DNA from: UBA1413 sp964552955
GTDB taxonomy: Bacteria; Bacteroidota; Bacteroidia; Bacteroidales; Prolixibacteraceae
DNA length: 64,000 nucleotides
Assembly (NCBI GenBank): GCA_964552955.1
Contig: CAZKIU010000018.1
Coordinates: 4,142 to 68,141, forward strand
Reading direction: 5' to 3'
Shown: positions 26,001 to 32,965 of the stretch, one piece after another
Layout of the letters: each line of letters begins with the position of its first letter
Position numbering within the stretch: position 1 is the stretch's first letter
The notes under the pieces: model-generated
Database searches by the model: none
What the model was told of the DNA's origin: nothing
The model's input: only the letters and a program-made list of their open reading frames with translations
Made by a program: the position numbers and the translations under genes

Positions 26001-26175
26001 CGAAAGAGAGGTGAGGGTTTATTCCATCCTTGGACATGAAATCTATCACGATGTTTTCAGTGTGGGTCGTGAAATCACGGTAGACCTGTCAGGCCATACC
26101 CCGGGGATCTACCTGGTAAGGCTGACGGCAGGAGAAAATTCCTATCTGAAAAAGGTGATATTAGAAAAACGTTAA
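23065..26175 (+). CDS. Secreted HYR/PA14 multidomain protein with T9SS sorting tail
   Basis: The 1036-residue protein has a signal peptide (cleaved after about residue 18) and a unique domain to about 225. A HYR-type Ig domain (about 230-300, CPDDIVLNN, GACGAVVNYP) is followed by a PA14 carbohydrate-binding domain (about 305-448, AEYYDG, TVTDDGVRLYLNGQ). Further HYR/Ig-like modules (about 458-800) carry the WTATDAAGNTS and TDASGNSASC signatures, then a Bacteroidota Ig-like module (PPTLDGISDVEIQEV, about 815-930). The last 80 residues (LYPNPTQGKVTLEL to IYLVRLTAGENSYLKKVIL) are a type A T9SS sorting domain, so it is exported across the outer membrane and displayed on the surface, probably as a glycan-binding or adhesive protein. 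Confidence 0.92.
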   Translation: MRNLLTFLMLLFSASVFAHFSGHPDDSGSARTEARLEQITSMALPSVPTQDALTTPKYGDNVYGIPFRLGIGLMFDVQVKDYNLSVRSFDMHFYTFFENRRIYFYYKERTFWGAEHESGEWILHDSVDVNMSSYNYYNDVYLPVILNKPLPLQAGKTYGLYITFAEMDDHGLFWHCTEQSPISNGQLTLFPGTKFHSTRFFKDDPYGNGREDGFMFSGTIHYDYSFACPDDIVLNNKPGACGAVVNYPSLTAESGLKSGDFFPAGRTAASVSVIDSKNSTSYQCDLNVVVADTEKPHFGLGEVGPIRAEYYDGVSFDRSSVYYGHNLAAFALKLEETVPAIHFNWERNHPYADLLGYEYFSVRFTSSFTAPVAGRYRFRTVTDDGVRLYLNGQLKIDQWWLMNNYSFVCEIDLAEGQTIPVVMENYNFSGKGEAYLCYTSPGGNEKIFSTVPAVQTDQVIDTDQCTYTVQGTEFDPKAGDNCAFTLTNDYNEAASLAGAEFQFGTTLVTWTATDAAGNTSTTSYTITINKAQPPVAVCKDIIVQLDENGDGVIAENAIDNGSFDACGGLTFDTDKTTFSCTDIGENQVVMTVTDASGNSASCTAMVDVRDVLPPSLQLHDYCVFLTEQGKWTLNAGDMAHIVAGTTDNCTDAAQLSYKFSRRSFDCNDASSPTVNVKVSVTDAYGNTASGTFGLTVLDTILPVAKCRNVEIELDAFGQALVVPGNVNEGGDRENVPEWAKYYKDLEGGSYDNCGIAEMYLSQAIFTREDVGVNDVVLTVVDPSGNTAQCQATVTITDPFAAEADTPDLNDNEHTPVSPNTPPTLDGISDVEIQEVTSSLEVSLSNLSPGSETDQKIQITVSTDRPELITSMEVIHTNGTSTGNLRITFASGMTGEATVTVTVRDDGGLLNGGVDTTVKSFKVKIAPGNKDDEEAIGITQPGGSNVITSSADPVNGSGCKLYPNPTQGKVTLELEGSVPYEREVRVYSILGHEIYHDVFSVGREITVDLSGHTPGIYLVRLTAGENSYLKKVILEKR

Positions 26176-26179
26176 TAGG

Positions 26180-26312
26180 TTATTCCTCTTCTTCATCCGT
26201 ATCGGCTGAACCTGTTTCTCCCAGTCCCGGGAGGATTTTTTAGGCTTCGGCGGTGGGTGGGCATCCACCTTCCGGATACATCTCCAGAAGGTGGATGCCC
26301 GGGTGGAGCGAA
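26180..26312 (-). pseudogene. Remnant duplicating the 3' end of rmuC
   Basis: Read on the minus strand this stretch matches the last 40 or so codons of rmuC: TRA, RKV, then AEA-stop-KILPGLGETGS and TDEEEE-stop against AEARKILPELTDGI and TDGEEES. It contains an in-frame stop in place of an Arg codon and a frameshift, so it is not coding. Its stop codon (26180-26182) falls five bases past the stop of the convergent HYR/PA14 gene. Confidence 0.75.
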
Positions 26313-26472
26313 TACTTTGAGAAACATGTGTATATTTACCTTAACTTGGCAGAAGACGGTTATTACCATACAATCTTAATTCCACCTGAGGCGGGACCAT
26401 GGGATGGGATGAGCCACAAGGGTATTTGTCTGTCATAAGGAATGAGCCATAACAAGGTAAAAGACTAAACAC

Positions 26473-28566
26473 ATGAAGAAGATTATCAGGACTTTAAGCA
26501 TTTTGCTGTTTTCGGTGCTTCTCCTTTCCTGCAACAGGCCCACTGATCCCAAACCCGTAGGACCGCTTCCGACGGAACGGCAACTGGCCTGGCATGAGAT
26601 GGAATTCTATGCCTTCATCCATTTCAATATGAACACCTTCACCAATATGGAATGGGGCATGGGCAACGAGAAACCTGAATCTTTCAATCCGACCGCACTG
26701 GACACCCGTCAATGGGCCAGGGTTTGCAAGGAAGCCGGGATGAAAGGGATCATCATCACCGCCAAGCACCATGACGGCTTTTGCCTCTGGCCTTCAGCCT
26801 ATACCGAACATTCCGTGAAGAACTCGCCCTGGAAGGAGGGGAAGGGTGATGTGATCAGAGAGTTATCCGACGCCTGTCGCGAATATGGTTTGAAATTCGG
26901 AGTGTATCTTTCTCCCTGGGACCGCAACCATGCCGATTATGGCAAGCCCGAATACCTGGACTATTTTAGAAACCAGTTGCGTGAACTGCTGACCAATTAC
27001 GGGGATATATATGAAGTATGGTTTGACGGGGCCAACGGGGGAACGGGTTATTATGGCGGAGCGAATGAAGAGAGAAGGATTGACAACCGTACTTATTACC
27101 AGTGGGACACGGTTTTTGCACTGGTGAGGGAGTTACAACCCATGGCATGTATCTTTTCCGACGGCGGGCCCGATGTCCGTTGGGTTGGCAATGAGGAAGG
27201 CTGGGCCAGGCCCACCAACTGGAGCCTGCTGAAACGGGATGATTTTGCCCCCGGGATTGCCAAAGATCTGGAGTGGCTGCGCGCAGGCCAGGAGGATGGA
27301 ACCCATTGGGTGCCTGCTGAAGTGGACGTTTCCATCAGACCGGGTTGGTATTATCACCCCTTTGAGGACCATAAGGTTAAAAGCCTGCCTCAACTGCTGG
27401 ATATCTACTACCAATCCGTCGGCCGCAACGCCTCCATGCTGCTTAATTTCCCGGTAGATAGCCGGGGGTTGATCCACGAAAATGATGCTGAAAGGGTGTT
27501 GGAACTGGCCAGGGCACTCGAGGCTGATTTCAAAACCGACCTGGCTTCCGGGAAAAAGATCACCGCATCAAACACCAGGGGGAAAGCCCGGAAATTCAAG
27601 CCTGAGAATCTGCTTGATGGCAATAAGGAGACCTATTGGGCCACCGATGACTCTGTCCTGAAAGCTTCGGTAACCATTGACTTTGGAGAGAAAATCAGTT
27701 TTAACCGGTTTCTGGTCCAGGAATACATCCCTCTGGGGCAACGGGTTAAAAGTTTCGTGGTAGAGGCCCTGGTCGAGGATGAGTGGAAACAAGTAGCCAC
27801 TGAAACCACCATCGGCTACAAGAGAATTCTGCGGTTCCCCACTGTTGAAGCTACCGCACTGAGGTTTTCAGTGGAAGAGGCCAAAGGATCCCCGGTGATT
27901 TCCAATATGCAGATATTCAATGCTCCGAAGATTCTGGAAGCACCGGTGGTCAGGCGTGACCAGCAGGGTAACGTCTCGGTTTCTGCTGCCGATAACGAAG
28001 TAGAGGTGTACTACACGCTGGATGGTTCAGAGCCTGATTTGGGAAGTCAACAGTATAAAGACACTTTTCTTCTCGACAGAAAGGCAATGGTCAAGGCCAT
28101 CGCCATTGATCCGGTTTCCGGATTGAAAAGCCCGGTCGAGATCAAACAGCTTGAAATTCCCAAAACCAACTGGAAGATTATAGGTCCATGGGCAGCATTG
28201 CCCGGAGCCGCGAATATTTTCGACGGTGATACGCGTACGGCAACCTGGTTTCCAGGAGAACTCCCTTCTGAAATGGTCCTGGATCTCGGGCAATCCGTTG
28301 AAATTTCAGGATTTAGTTATTTGCCGCAACAGGGGCGTGACATCTCGGGCATTGTAATTAATTATGAGCTGTATGTAAGCGCTGACGGCCGGAACTGGGG
28401 TTCCCCGGTCATTGCCGGTGAGTTTTCCAACATCAGAAACAGTCCGGTCCTGCAACAGTTATCGTTTACAACCACCACGGGGAGGTATATTAAATTTAAA
28501 GCCCTCACCACATTGAATGACCAATCCCGGATAGGGATTGCTGAACTGGATGTGATGACGCCCTAG
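26473..28566 (+). CDS. GH29 alpha-L-fucosidase with F5/8-type carbohydrate-binding regions
   Basis: The 697-residue lipoprotein (LLLSC, Cys20) has a GH29 barrel from about 30 to 355: FIHFNMNTFTNMEWG, TAKHHDGFCLWPS, and the nucleophile Asp185 in YEVWFDGANG. A discoidin/F5_8C-like domain (about 365-485), a chitobiase-type Ig-like domain (VYYTLDGSEPD, about 495-560) and a second discoidin-like domain (about 575-697) follow. The FHFN...EWG register resembles the GH29-B type, often specific for alpha-1,3/1,4-fucose on branched glycans. It would act at the periplasmic or surface face. It is monocistronic, facing a convergent regulator gene. Confidence 0.93.
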   Translation: MKKIIRTLSILLFSVLLLSCNRPTDPKPVGPLPTERQLAWHEMEFYAFIHFNMNTFTNMEWGMGNEKPESFNPTALDTRQWARVCKEAGMKGIIITAKHHDGFCLWPSAYTEHSVKNSPWKEGKGDVIRELSDACREYGLKFGVYLSPWDRNHADYGKPEYLDYFRNQLRELLTNYGDIYEVWFDGANGGTGYYGGANEERRIDNRTYYQWDTVFALVRELQPMACIFSDGGPDVRWVGNEEGWARPTNWSLLKRDDFAPGIAKDLEWLRAGQEDGTHWVPAEVDVSIRPGWYYHPFEDHKVKSLPQLLDIYYQSVGRNASMLLNFPVDSRGLIHENDAERVLELARALEADFKTDLASGKKITASNTRGKARKFKPENLLDGNKETYWATDDSVLKASVTIDFGEKISFNRFLVQEYIPLGQRVKSFVVEALVEDEWKQVATETTIGYKRILRFPTVEATALRFSVEEAKGSPVISNMQIFNAPKILEAPVVRRDQQGNVSVSAADNEVEVYYTLDGSEPDLGSQQYKDTFLLDRKAMVKAIAIDPVSGLKSPVEIKQLEIPKTNWKIIGPWAALPGAANIFDGDTRTATWFPGELPSEMVLDLGQSVEISGFSYLPQQGRDISGIVINYELYVSADGRNWGSPVIAGEFSNIRNSPVLQQLSFTTTTGRYIKFKALTTLNDQSRIGIAELDVMTP

Positions 28567-28683
28567 TCCTTTTTCAGGGAGAGATATTTCCACAGCAGAA
28601 TAGTCTGCTGATACCTGCCTTTTGCAGAATGAATTGCTGCAATAGTTCAGAACCGTTCATGATTCTGAATCTCAGAAGAAGGT

Positions 28684-28971
28684 TTAGTTGTTCAGGTAGT
28701 CTGAGATAGCGTCGACATACTCTTCGAAGGCCTTTCTGCCTATTTCGGTGATTTTGCAGGTAGTCAGGGGGTAATTTCCCCGGAATGATTTATGGATGAC
28801 GATATATCCGGCTTCTTTGAGTTTAGTAAGCTGGAAGCTCAGGTTGCCTTTGGAAGTGCGAGTGCATTCCAGCAAGAAATTAAATTCGGCTGCATCCACT
28901 CCCATCAGCACCGACACCACAGCCAGGCGTACCTGAGAGTGAAGAACAGGATCAAGTTCCCTGAATCTCAT
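28684..28971 (-). CDS. Winged-helix transcriptional regulator (HTH_34 type)
   Basis: The 95-residue protein is a single winged-helix domain: LDPVLHSQVRLAVVSVLMGV, then the recognition-helix region TRTSKGNLSFQLTKLKEAGY and a wing ending TTCKITEIGRKAFEEYVDA. This is the ArsR/MarR-like family common in Bacteroidota next to small membrane proteins. Its ATG overlaps the stop of the upstream membrane-protein gene by four bases (ATGA), so the two are co-translated. Confidence 0.9.
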   Translation of the reverse strand: MRFRELDPVLHSQVRLAVVSVLMGVDAAEFNFLLECTRTSKGNLSFQLTKLKEAGYIVIHKSFRGNYPLTTCKITEIGRKAFEEYVDAISDYLNN

Positions 28972-29591
28972 TTCCCCAAAGATTTTCGTGCAAAGAGGAT
29001 GTGCCCCGGGAGTATGAAGGCCACGAACCAGGCTATCGATTCGAAAAGCAATTGGTTGGTGAGATCAAACCAGGAGGAGACCCAGGCCAGTATTCCGAAG
29101 AGGATGCCTGTAAGGATCATAAGCCGGTAACGTAAAATCACTCCCGACACGATGATGGCATAGGCGAAAACCACCATAAAGATGGGGTGTTGTAAATCAA
29201 ACCTGACTTCATGCAAAACATTCATCTGGATCAGGTTGATCAGCACTATGCACAAAACGACCGAGAGCCACACCCACCTGAGGGAGGTCCCTATCCAGGT
29301 TTGTGCCTTTTTCCGTTGTTGCCAGAGATAAAAGAGGGTATACCCCAACACAAAAACCGTAATGATCGCGCCTGCAATTTTAAAGGCCTTGACCTCCATC
29401 CGGGAAAAGAGAATCTTGCTGATCAGAAACCGGCTCAGGGCCGAATAAAAAAGTGCCCAACCCCATACCATAAACAAAATCCCGTCATTCTGCAGCTTCC
29501 TTCTGGAAATATCAATCATTTCCCTGATCACCTGCAACGACTGTGCCTGGTCAAAATTTTCAGATTCAGTTTCAGATTCACGTGTTTCCAT
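28968..29591 (-). CDS. Multi-pass membrane protein paired with the regulator
   Basis: The 207-residue protein has a charged N-terminus (METRESETESENFDQ), an amphipathic segment and about six hydrophobic segments (for example IIVFVLGY-like stretch near 85, WVWLSVVLCIVLINLI near 120, and LFESIAWFVAFILPGHILF near the end). No catalytic motif is visible. It is the first gene of a two-gene operon with the winged-helix regulator. Such pairs are widespread in Bacteroidota; the membrane protein may control or respond to the regulator, but the role is unknown. Confidence 0.85.
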   Translation of the reverse strand: METRESETESENFDQAQSLQVIREMIDISRRKLQNDGILFMVWGWALFYSALSRFLISKILFSRMEVKAFKIAGAIITVFVLGYTLFYLWQQRKKAQTWIGTSLRWVWLSVVLCIVLINLIQMNVLHEVRFDLQHPIFMVVFAYAIIVSGVILRYRLMILTGILFGILAWVSSWFDLTNQLLFESIAWFVAFILPGHILFARKSLGK

Positions 29592-30003
29592 GTTTCACTA
29601 GTATAATTGTTTGTTAATAACTTGTTCTTCAGTTATACCCCGGAGTGAGGTCTATGCCAGCTCTTCTCTCCCGTGGAAGTCGCATGGGGCACATATACAT
29701 GTCCTTATGTGGTCGAAGCACCATGCGACTTTCATTGAGTTAATTCTTAAAACTTGTTTGTATTACAAACTTAAATATTTTTTCCGAATCAGCAAAATTT
29801 TCAGTGACAAGTTTTAAGCTCCATTCCGGTAGAATTTTCCGGCATTTTTCAGGCTGGGTATCTCTTATTGGTCTCCCGGGGTGGGAAAGAAAGGATATCT
29901 GCCGGACCCCCATAAAAAGCCGGCTGCACAGGAATAATCATGTTGTTAAATACATAACTTTATCCCTTTGTTCTGAGATGTTTGACTTAAAGGCGTAATT
30001 ACC
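29592..30003. other. Divergent intergenic region with a nested inverted repeat
   Basis: No gene recognised in these 412 bases. It contains the inverted repeat at 29677-29731 and an AT-rich stretch (29740-29800) likely to hold promoters for the membrane-protein operon to the left and the Cys-rich gene to the right. Confidence 0.5.
29677..29731. repeat. Nested inverted repeat
   Basis: An outer 11-bp perfect repeat (AAGTCGCATGG at 29677-29687 and CCATGCGACTT at 29721-29731) encloses an inner 6-bp repeat CACATA/TATGTG (29690-29695, 29706-29711). No T run follows on either strand, so it is not a simple terminator; operator, small-RNA or mobile-element remnant are open. Confidence 0.65.
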
Positions 30004-30537
30004 ATGTTTGACATCCGAAAGATTCAGGAACAGGTCATATATGAGGCCGTAAAGGCGGAGAGCGATGCAGCCACCGCAGGGAACATCATAGGCAGTAGCC
30101 AGGAAGAGGATGCCGTATGGGTGAAGAACACCATGAAACGGCTGGAAGATTGTTTTGACCAGCCCACCCTGAGGAAGATCAGGAGAAACTGCCAGTGTGG
30201 TTACGGTATGGAGGAGAGGCTGGCCCTGTTAAGGGAGATTATGAGCCAGACCACCACCCTGGAGGAGTTCGCCAACCATGAGAAGGCCCTGGCATCGGGA
30301 ATCTCCTTCCGGGAGGGTGAGCTTTACCTGGAGTTCCCCTTTTGTCCTTGTCCGATGGTTGCCACCGTGGACAGGCTGGAGAGCTCTACCTGGTGTCATT
30401 GCACGACAGGTTACAGCAAGGTCCTCTTTGAACAAGCCTTCGGATGCGAAGTGGAGGTGGAATTGCTGAAGAGCATTAAGATGGGAAATGACAAATGCCT
30501 CCAAAAGATCACTCCCCTGACGCCGGTACGCTTTTAA
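30004..30537 (+). CDS. Cys-rich protein of unknown function
   Basis: The 177-residue protein has no signal peptide. It is mostly helical to about residue 100, then shows beta-like segments. Cysteines cluster in NCQCGYG (about 60), FPFCPCPM (about 115), TWCHCTTGYSKVLFE (about 133) and NDKC near the end, a set suited to metal or cluster binding or to redox chemistry. The WCHCTTGY / LFEQAFG register recalls the DUF6144 group of anaerobes, from memory only. I cannot assign a function. It stands alone between divergent and convergent genes. Confidence 0.75.
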   Translation: MFDIRKIQEQVIYEAVKAESDAATAGNIIGSSQEEDAVWVKNTMKRLEDCFDQPTLRKIRRNCQCGYGMEERLALLREIMSQTTTLEEFANHEKALASGISFREGELYLEFPFCPCPMVATVDRLESSTWCHCTTGYSKVLFEQAFGCEVEVELLKSIKMGNDKCLQKITPLTPVRF

Positions 30538-30909
30538 TCCGCAGGAGAACAAATCCTCCTTAAGGTCTTGGTGCGGGGCTCAAAACTCTGTTATTGAATT
30601 CCGGCGAGCGCATTCCCTCTCGACTTAGTCGAGACGGGCTAAGCGAGCAAGACACTTCAAGAAATCCTTGACGGAATCGGATTGACTCAACCATTTCCTT
30701 CTGCATTACCGGTAATGATGCGAGTAATCAATCCAAGCCTGATTCTGTGCAGGTACCCGTCGAACTCATCCCGTCTCGCCTCAGGCGGGGCCGGGATTCG
30801 TTTCCCCACTGCTCTGCGGCGGGGAGTTTCAATTAAGATCCGGCTTAGATCGGGTAAGCACTTGTGTTGACCTGGTGGTTCCTTCCTCAGGGGGCTAATG
30901 ATCGGGCCC
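30538..30909. other. Intergenic stretch with small palindromes
   Basis: No gene recognised in these 372 bases. There is a 7-bp hairpin TCTCGAC/GTCGAGA at 30618-30634 and a 14-bp perfect palindrome CATTACCGGTAATG at 30704-30717. This is a convergent region between the Cys-rich gene and the GH99-like gene. Confidence 0.5.
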
Positions 30910-32139
30910 TTAATGCCGGGAGGAGTCGTATTTCCCGTGGATAAACACATCCTTCACCGCCTCAAGGTAGCCAAAGCCGTTGAGCATGTCGGGCAGGAGG
31001 TAACTCCCTTCGACCCATTCGTTCCAGGCATTGATGGTGATGAGCTTAGGCTGTTCAGGATGGGCGTCGGCATATATTTTCGCTTTGGAGAGCAGGGCCG
31101 CAAAACTGGCCGGCGTGTTATGGATATGCACCACATCCTTCTTCCCTTTTGCGGGGAAGCGGGGAGTGTCGTCCCAGCCGATGGAAACGCAGGGAAAGAC
31201 CGGAACGTCGAGGATCGAATCCATCTGAGCGCGGATCTTCACAGCATTGTTCCCGTACACCAGGTAATCTTCTGTCATTCCACCCATATTGTACATGGCC
31301 ACGCTGTTAAATCCCATGGCACTGACACGGTCGCGGAAGTGACCTGCCTGCTGTGCCGACATCAGCGATCCCCCACCCTGGTTCCACTGAATATGCAAGC
31401 CGGGGAAACCAGCCTTTTTAACCTCGTCCCTGAAATAGTCGAGGGCCTTCCGGGTTTCATCCAGGCTGCCCCCGAAACTTTCTACCAACTTCTCAATGCT
31501 GAAAACCGAAAACAGAGGGGCACCGTTGATCTTTAAATAGTTGGGCCGTTTGAAATACTGGTTGATGATCCGGTCTACAATAATTTTATAGTTTTTCCAG
31601 TCCACTTTGGCATTCCACAGAATCGAGGTATTGTCGCCGTGAAGGTGGTAGTTCCAGTAGTTGTATTTCACATCATGATTGGCCCACATGATGTAAAACT
31701 GCATCTTTGAGTTGTTCGCGGCTTTCAGAAAACCATCGTTCAGGGCGCTTTCGAGGTAAGGTCCCTCTTCGTACCAGTACCAGTCGTACACGAACACATT
31801 AACGCCATGATCGACGGCTACGTCGATCCAACGTTCTACCACTTCAGGGTCGTTGTCCATTTCGTAGCCCCACAGCGGCTGGCGGGGCTGGTAATGGCCC
31901 TCGAAGCGCGGGTTCCCCTTTTTGATCACCTCCCATTCACCAATTCCTTCGGGCCACAGTTTTTGGCGGGCAAGCGGATCATCATGGCATGAAGGCCAGA
32001 TATAGGCCGCTACAAGATAATCATGCTTAACTGTTTGTTTTTTCTGCTTTGCATGTAAAGCAGGGATGCTCCCCAGGAGGATGACCAGAACAAAGATGGC
32101 CTTCACAATCATATTGAGTTTATTGCTTTTCATTTTCAT
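30910..32139 (-). CDS. GH99-like / WbsX-family glycosidase-type protein, exported
   Basis: The 409-residue protein has a signal peptide ending PALHA. The mature part starts DYLVAAYIWPSCHDDP and contains HYQPRQPLWGYEMDNDPEV, FVYDWYWYEEGPYLE and FYIMWANHD, then ITINAWNEWVEGSYLLPD. This is the GH99-like domain also called the WbsX family. Exported versions in Bacteroidota sit among glycan-degrading genes and are thought to be glycoside hydrolases, while the WbsX name comes from polysaccharide biosynthesis loci. Export and the neighbouring fucosidase favour the degradative role; the substrate is unknown. Confidence 0.88.
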   Translation of the reverse strand: MKMKSNKLNMIVKAIFVLVILLGSIPALHAKQKKQTVKHDYLVAAYIWPSCHDDPLARQKLWPEGIGEWEVIKKGNPRFEGHYQPRQPLWGYEMDNDPEVVERWIDVAVDHGVNVFVYDWYWYEEGPYLESALNDGFLKAANNSKMQFYIMWANHDVKYNYWNYHLHGDNTSILWNAKVDWKNYKIIVDRIINQYFKRPNYLKINGAPLFSVFSIEKLVESFGGSLDETRKALDYFRDEVKKAGFPGLHIQWNQGGGSLMSAQQAGHFRDRVSAMGFNSVAMYNMGGMTEDYLVYGNNAVKIRAQMDSILDVPVFPCVSIGWDDTPRFPAKGKKDVVHIHNTPASFAALLSKAKIYADAHPEQPKLITINAWNEWVEGSYLLPDMLNGFGYLEAVKDVFIHGKYDSSRH

Positions 32140-32350
32140 CAGGTTAGGTAATGTTCTTCTGACTTATTTGAAATTAATTCCGCCAGAAAATTAAGTTAAA
32201 AAGATGAGTTTCCCAGACAAGAGAAGCAAAAAGATACCCCCACGACTGAACATAATGACATAACACGGACGGACAACAGATTCCGGGGAACATCTCAGCG
32301 CAGGCATTGATGGTAATGGGTGTGGCCTGGAAGGGAAGAAAACCGACCTG

Positions 32351-32874
32351 TCAGGATACGATCTTCTGAACAGCCGGGTGTTCTCCGGGGAGGCGTTTCC
32401 ACATCCTGTCGGCCAGGACGATGGCCGCCACAAACACAAACAGGGTGATTTCCATGATTTTCTGGTCGAGAGGCTGGAACAGGGCCGTGAAGGTGTTGGC
32501 AGAGGCATGGGCAACGCCGGCCGCCAGAGGGCTTACCCGGGAATGGAGCCTGGGGAGTGCAAAACCGCGCCATCCCGCTTCTTTGCCGGTTCCGTTGAAG
32601 TAGAAGAACTGAGACAGGAATTTTGCAACAATCCAGCCGGCCAGGCCAAAGCCTGTGGCCGGCAAATGGGTAAACAGGGGAAACTGCGGATCGCGCAAAC
32701 GGCAAATCAGCATGGAGATCACGGTCAGGACGGGAAAAATCAAAAAAGCGATCAGGATCCAATGAAGGCTACCGCCTGGTACGAAAAGCCCAAACCCCAT
32801 GTGATCAGGAATGTGATGATAAAAAATGCCGCCACCTGATGAGAGGTGATCCACCTGGCCACCGTTTTGATCAT
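32351..32874 (-). pseudogene. Decayed CPBP intramembrane metalloprotease
   Basis: The natural start is the ATG at 32874, giving MIKTVARWITSHQVAAFFI and ending at a stop after about 45 codons. The rest continues in another frame (HWILIAFLIFPVLTVIS through VSPLAAGVAHASANTFTALF), so there is a frameshift. The protease motif reads GKEAGWRGFALPRL instead of the usual EExGWRGF, and the WHxP-containing segment between it and the final HASANTF motif is missing. A functional member of this family is about 250-290 residues; this one is broken. Confidence 0.7.
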
Positions 32875-32965
32875 ACCTTTCCCCCCTTGACAAGCTTGTA
32901 CTAATTTAGGGAAATTTTGTCATTATTTTCGTATATTGAATCACCTAACATGAGCTCTTCCCACC

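Noticed and set aside
26253..26438. Small open frame on the plus strand before the fucosidase
   Set aside because: It covers the rmuC remnant in antisense; not a gene.
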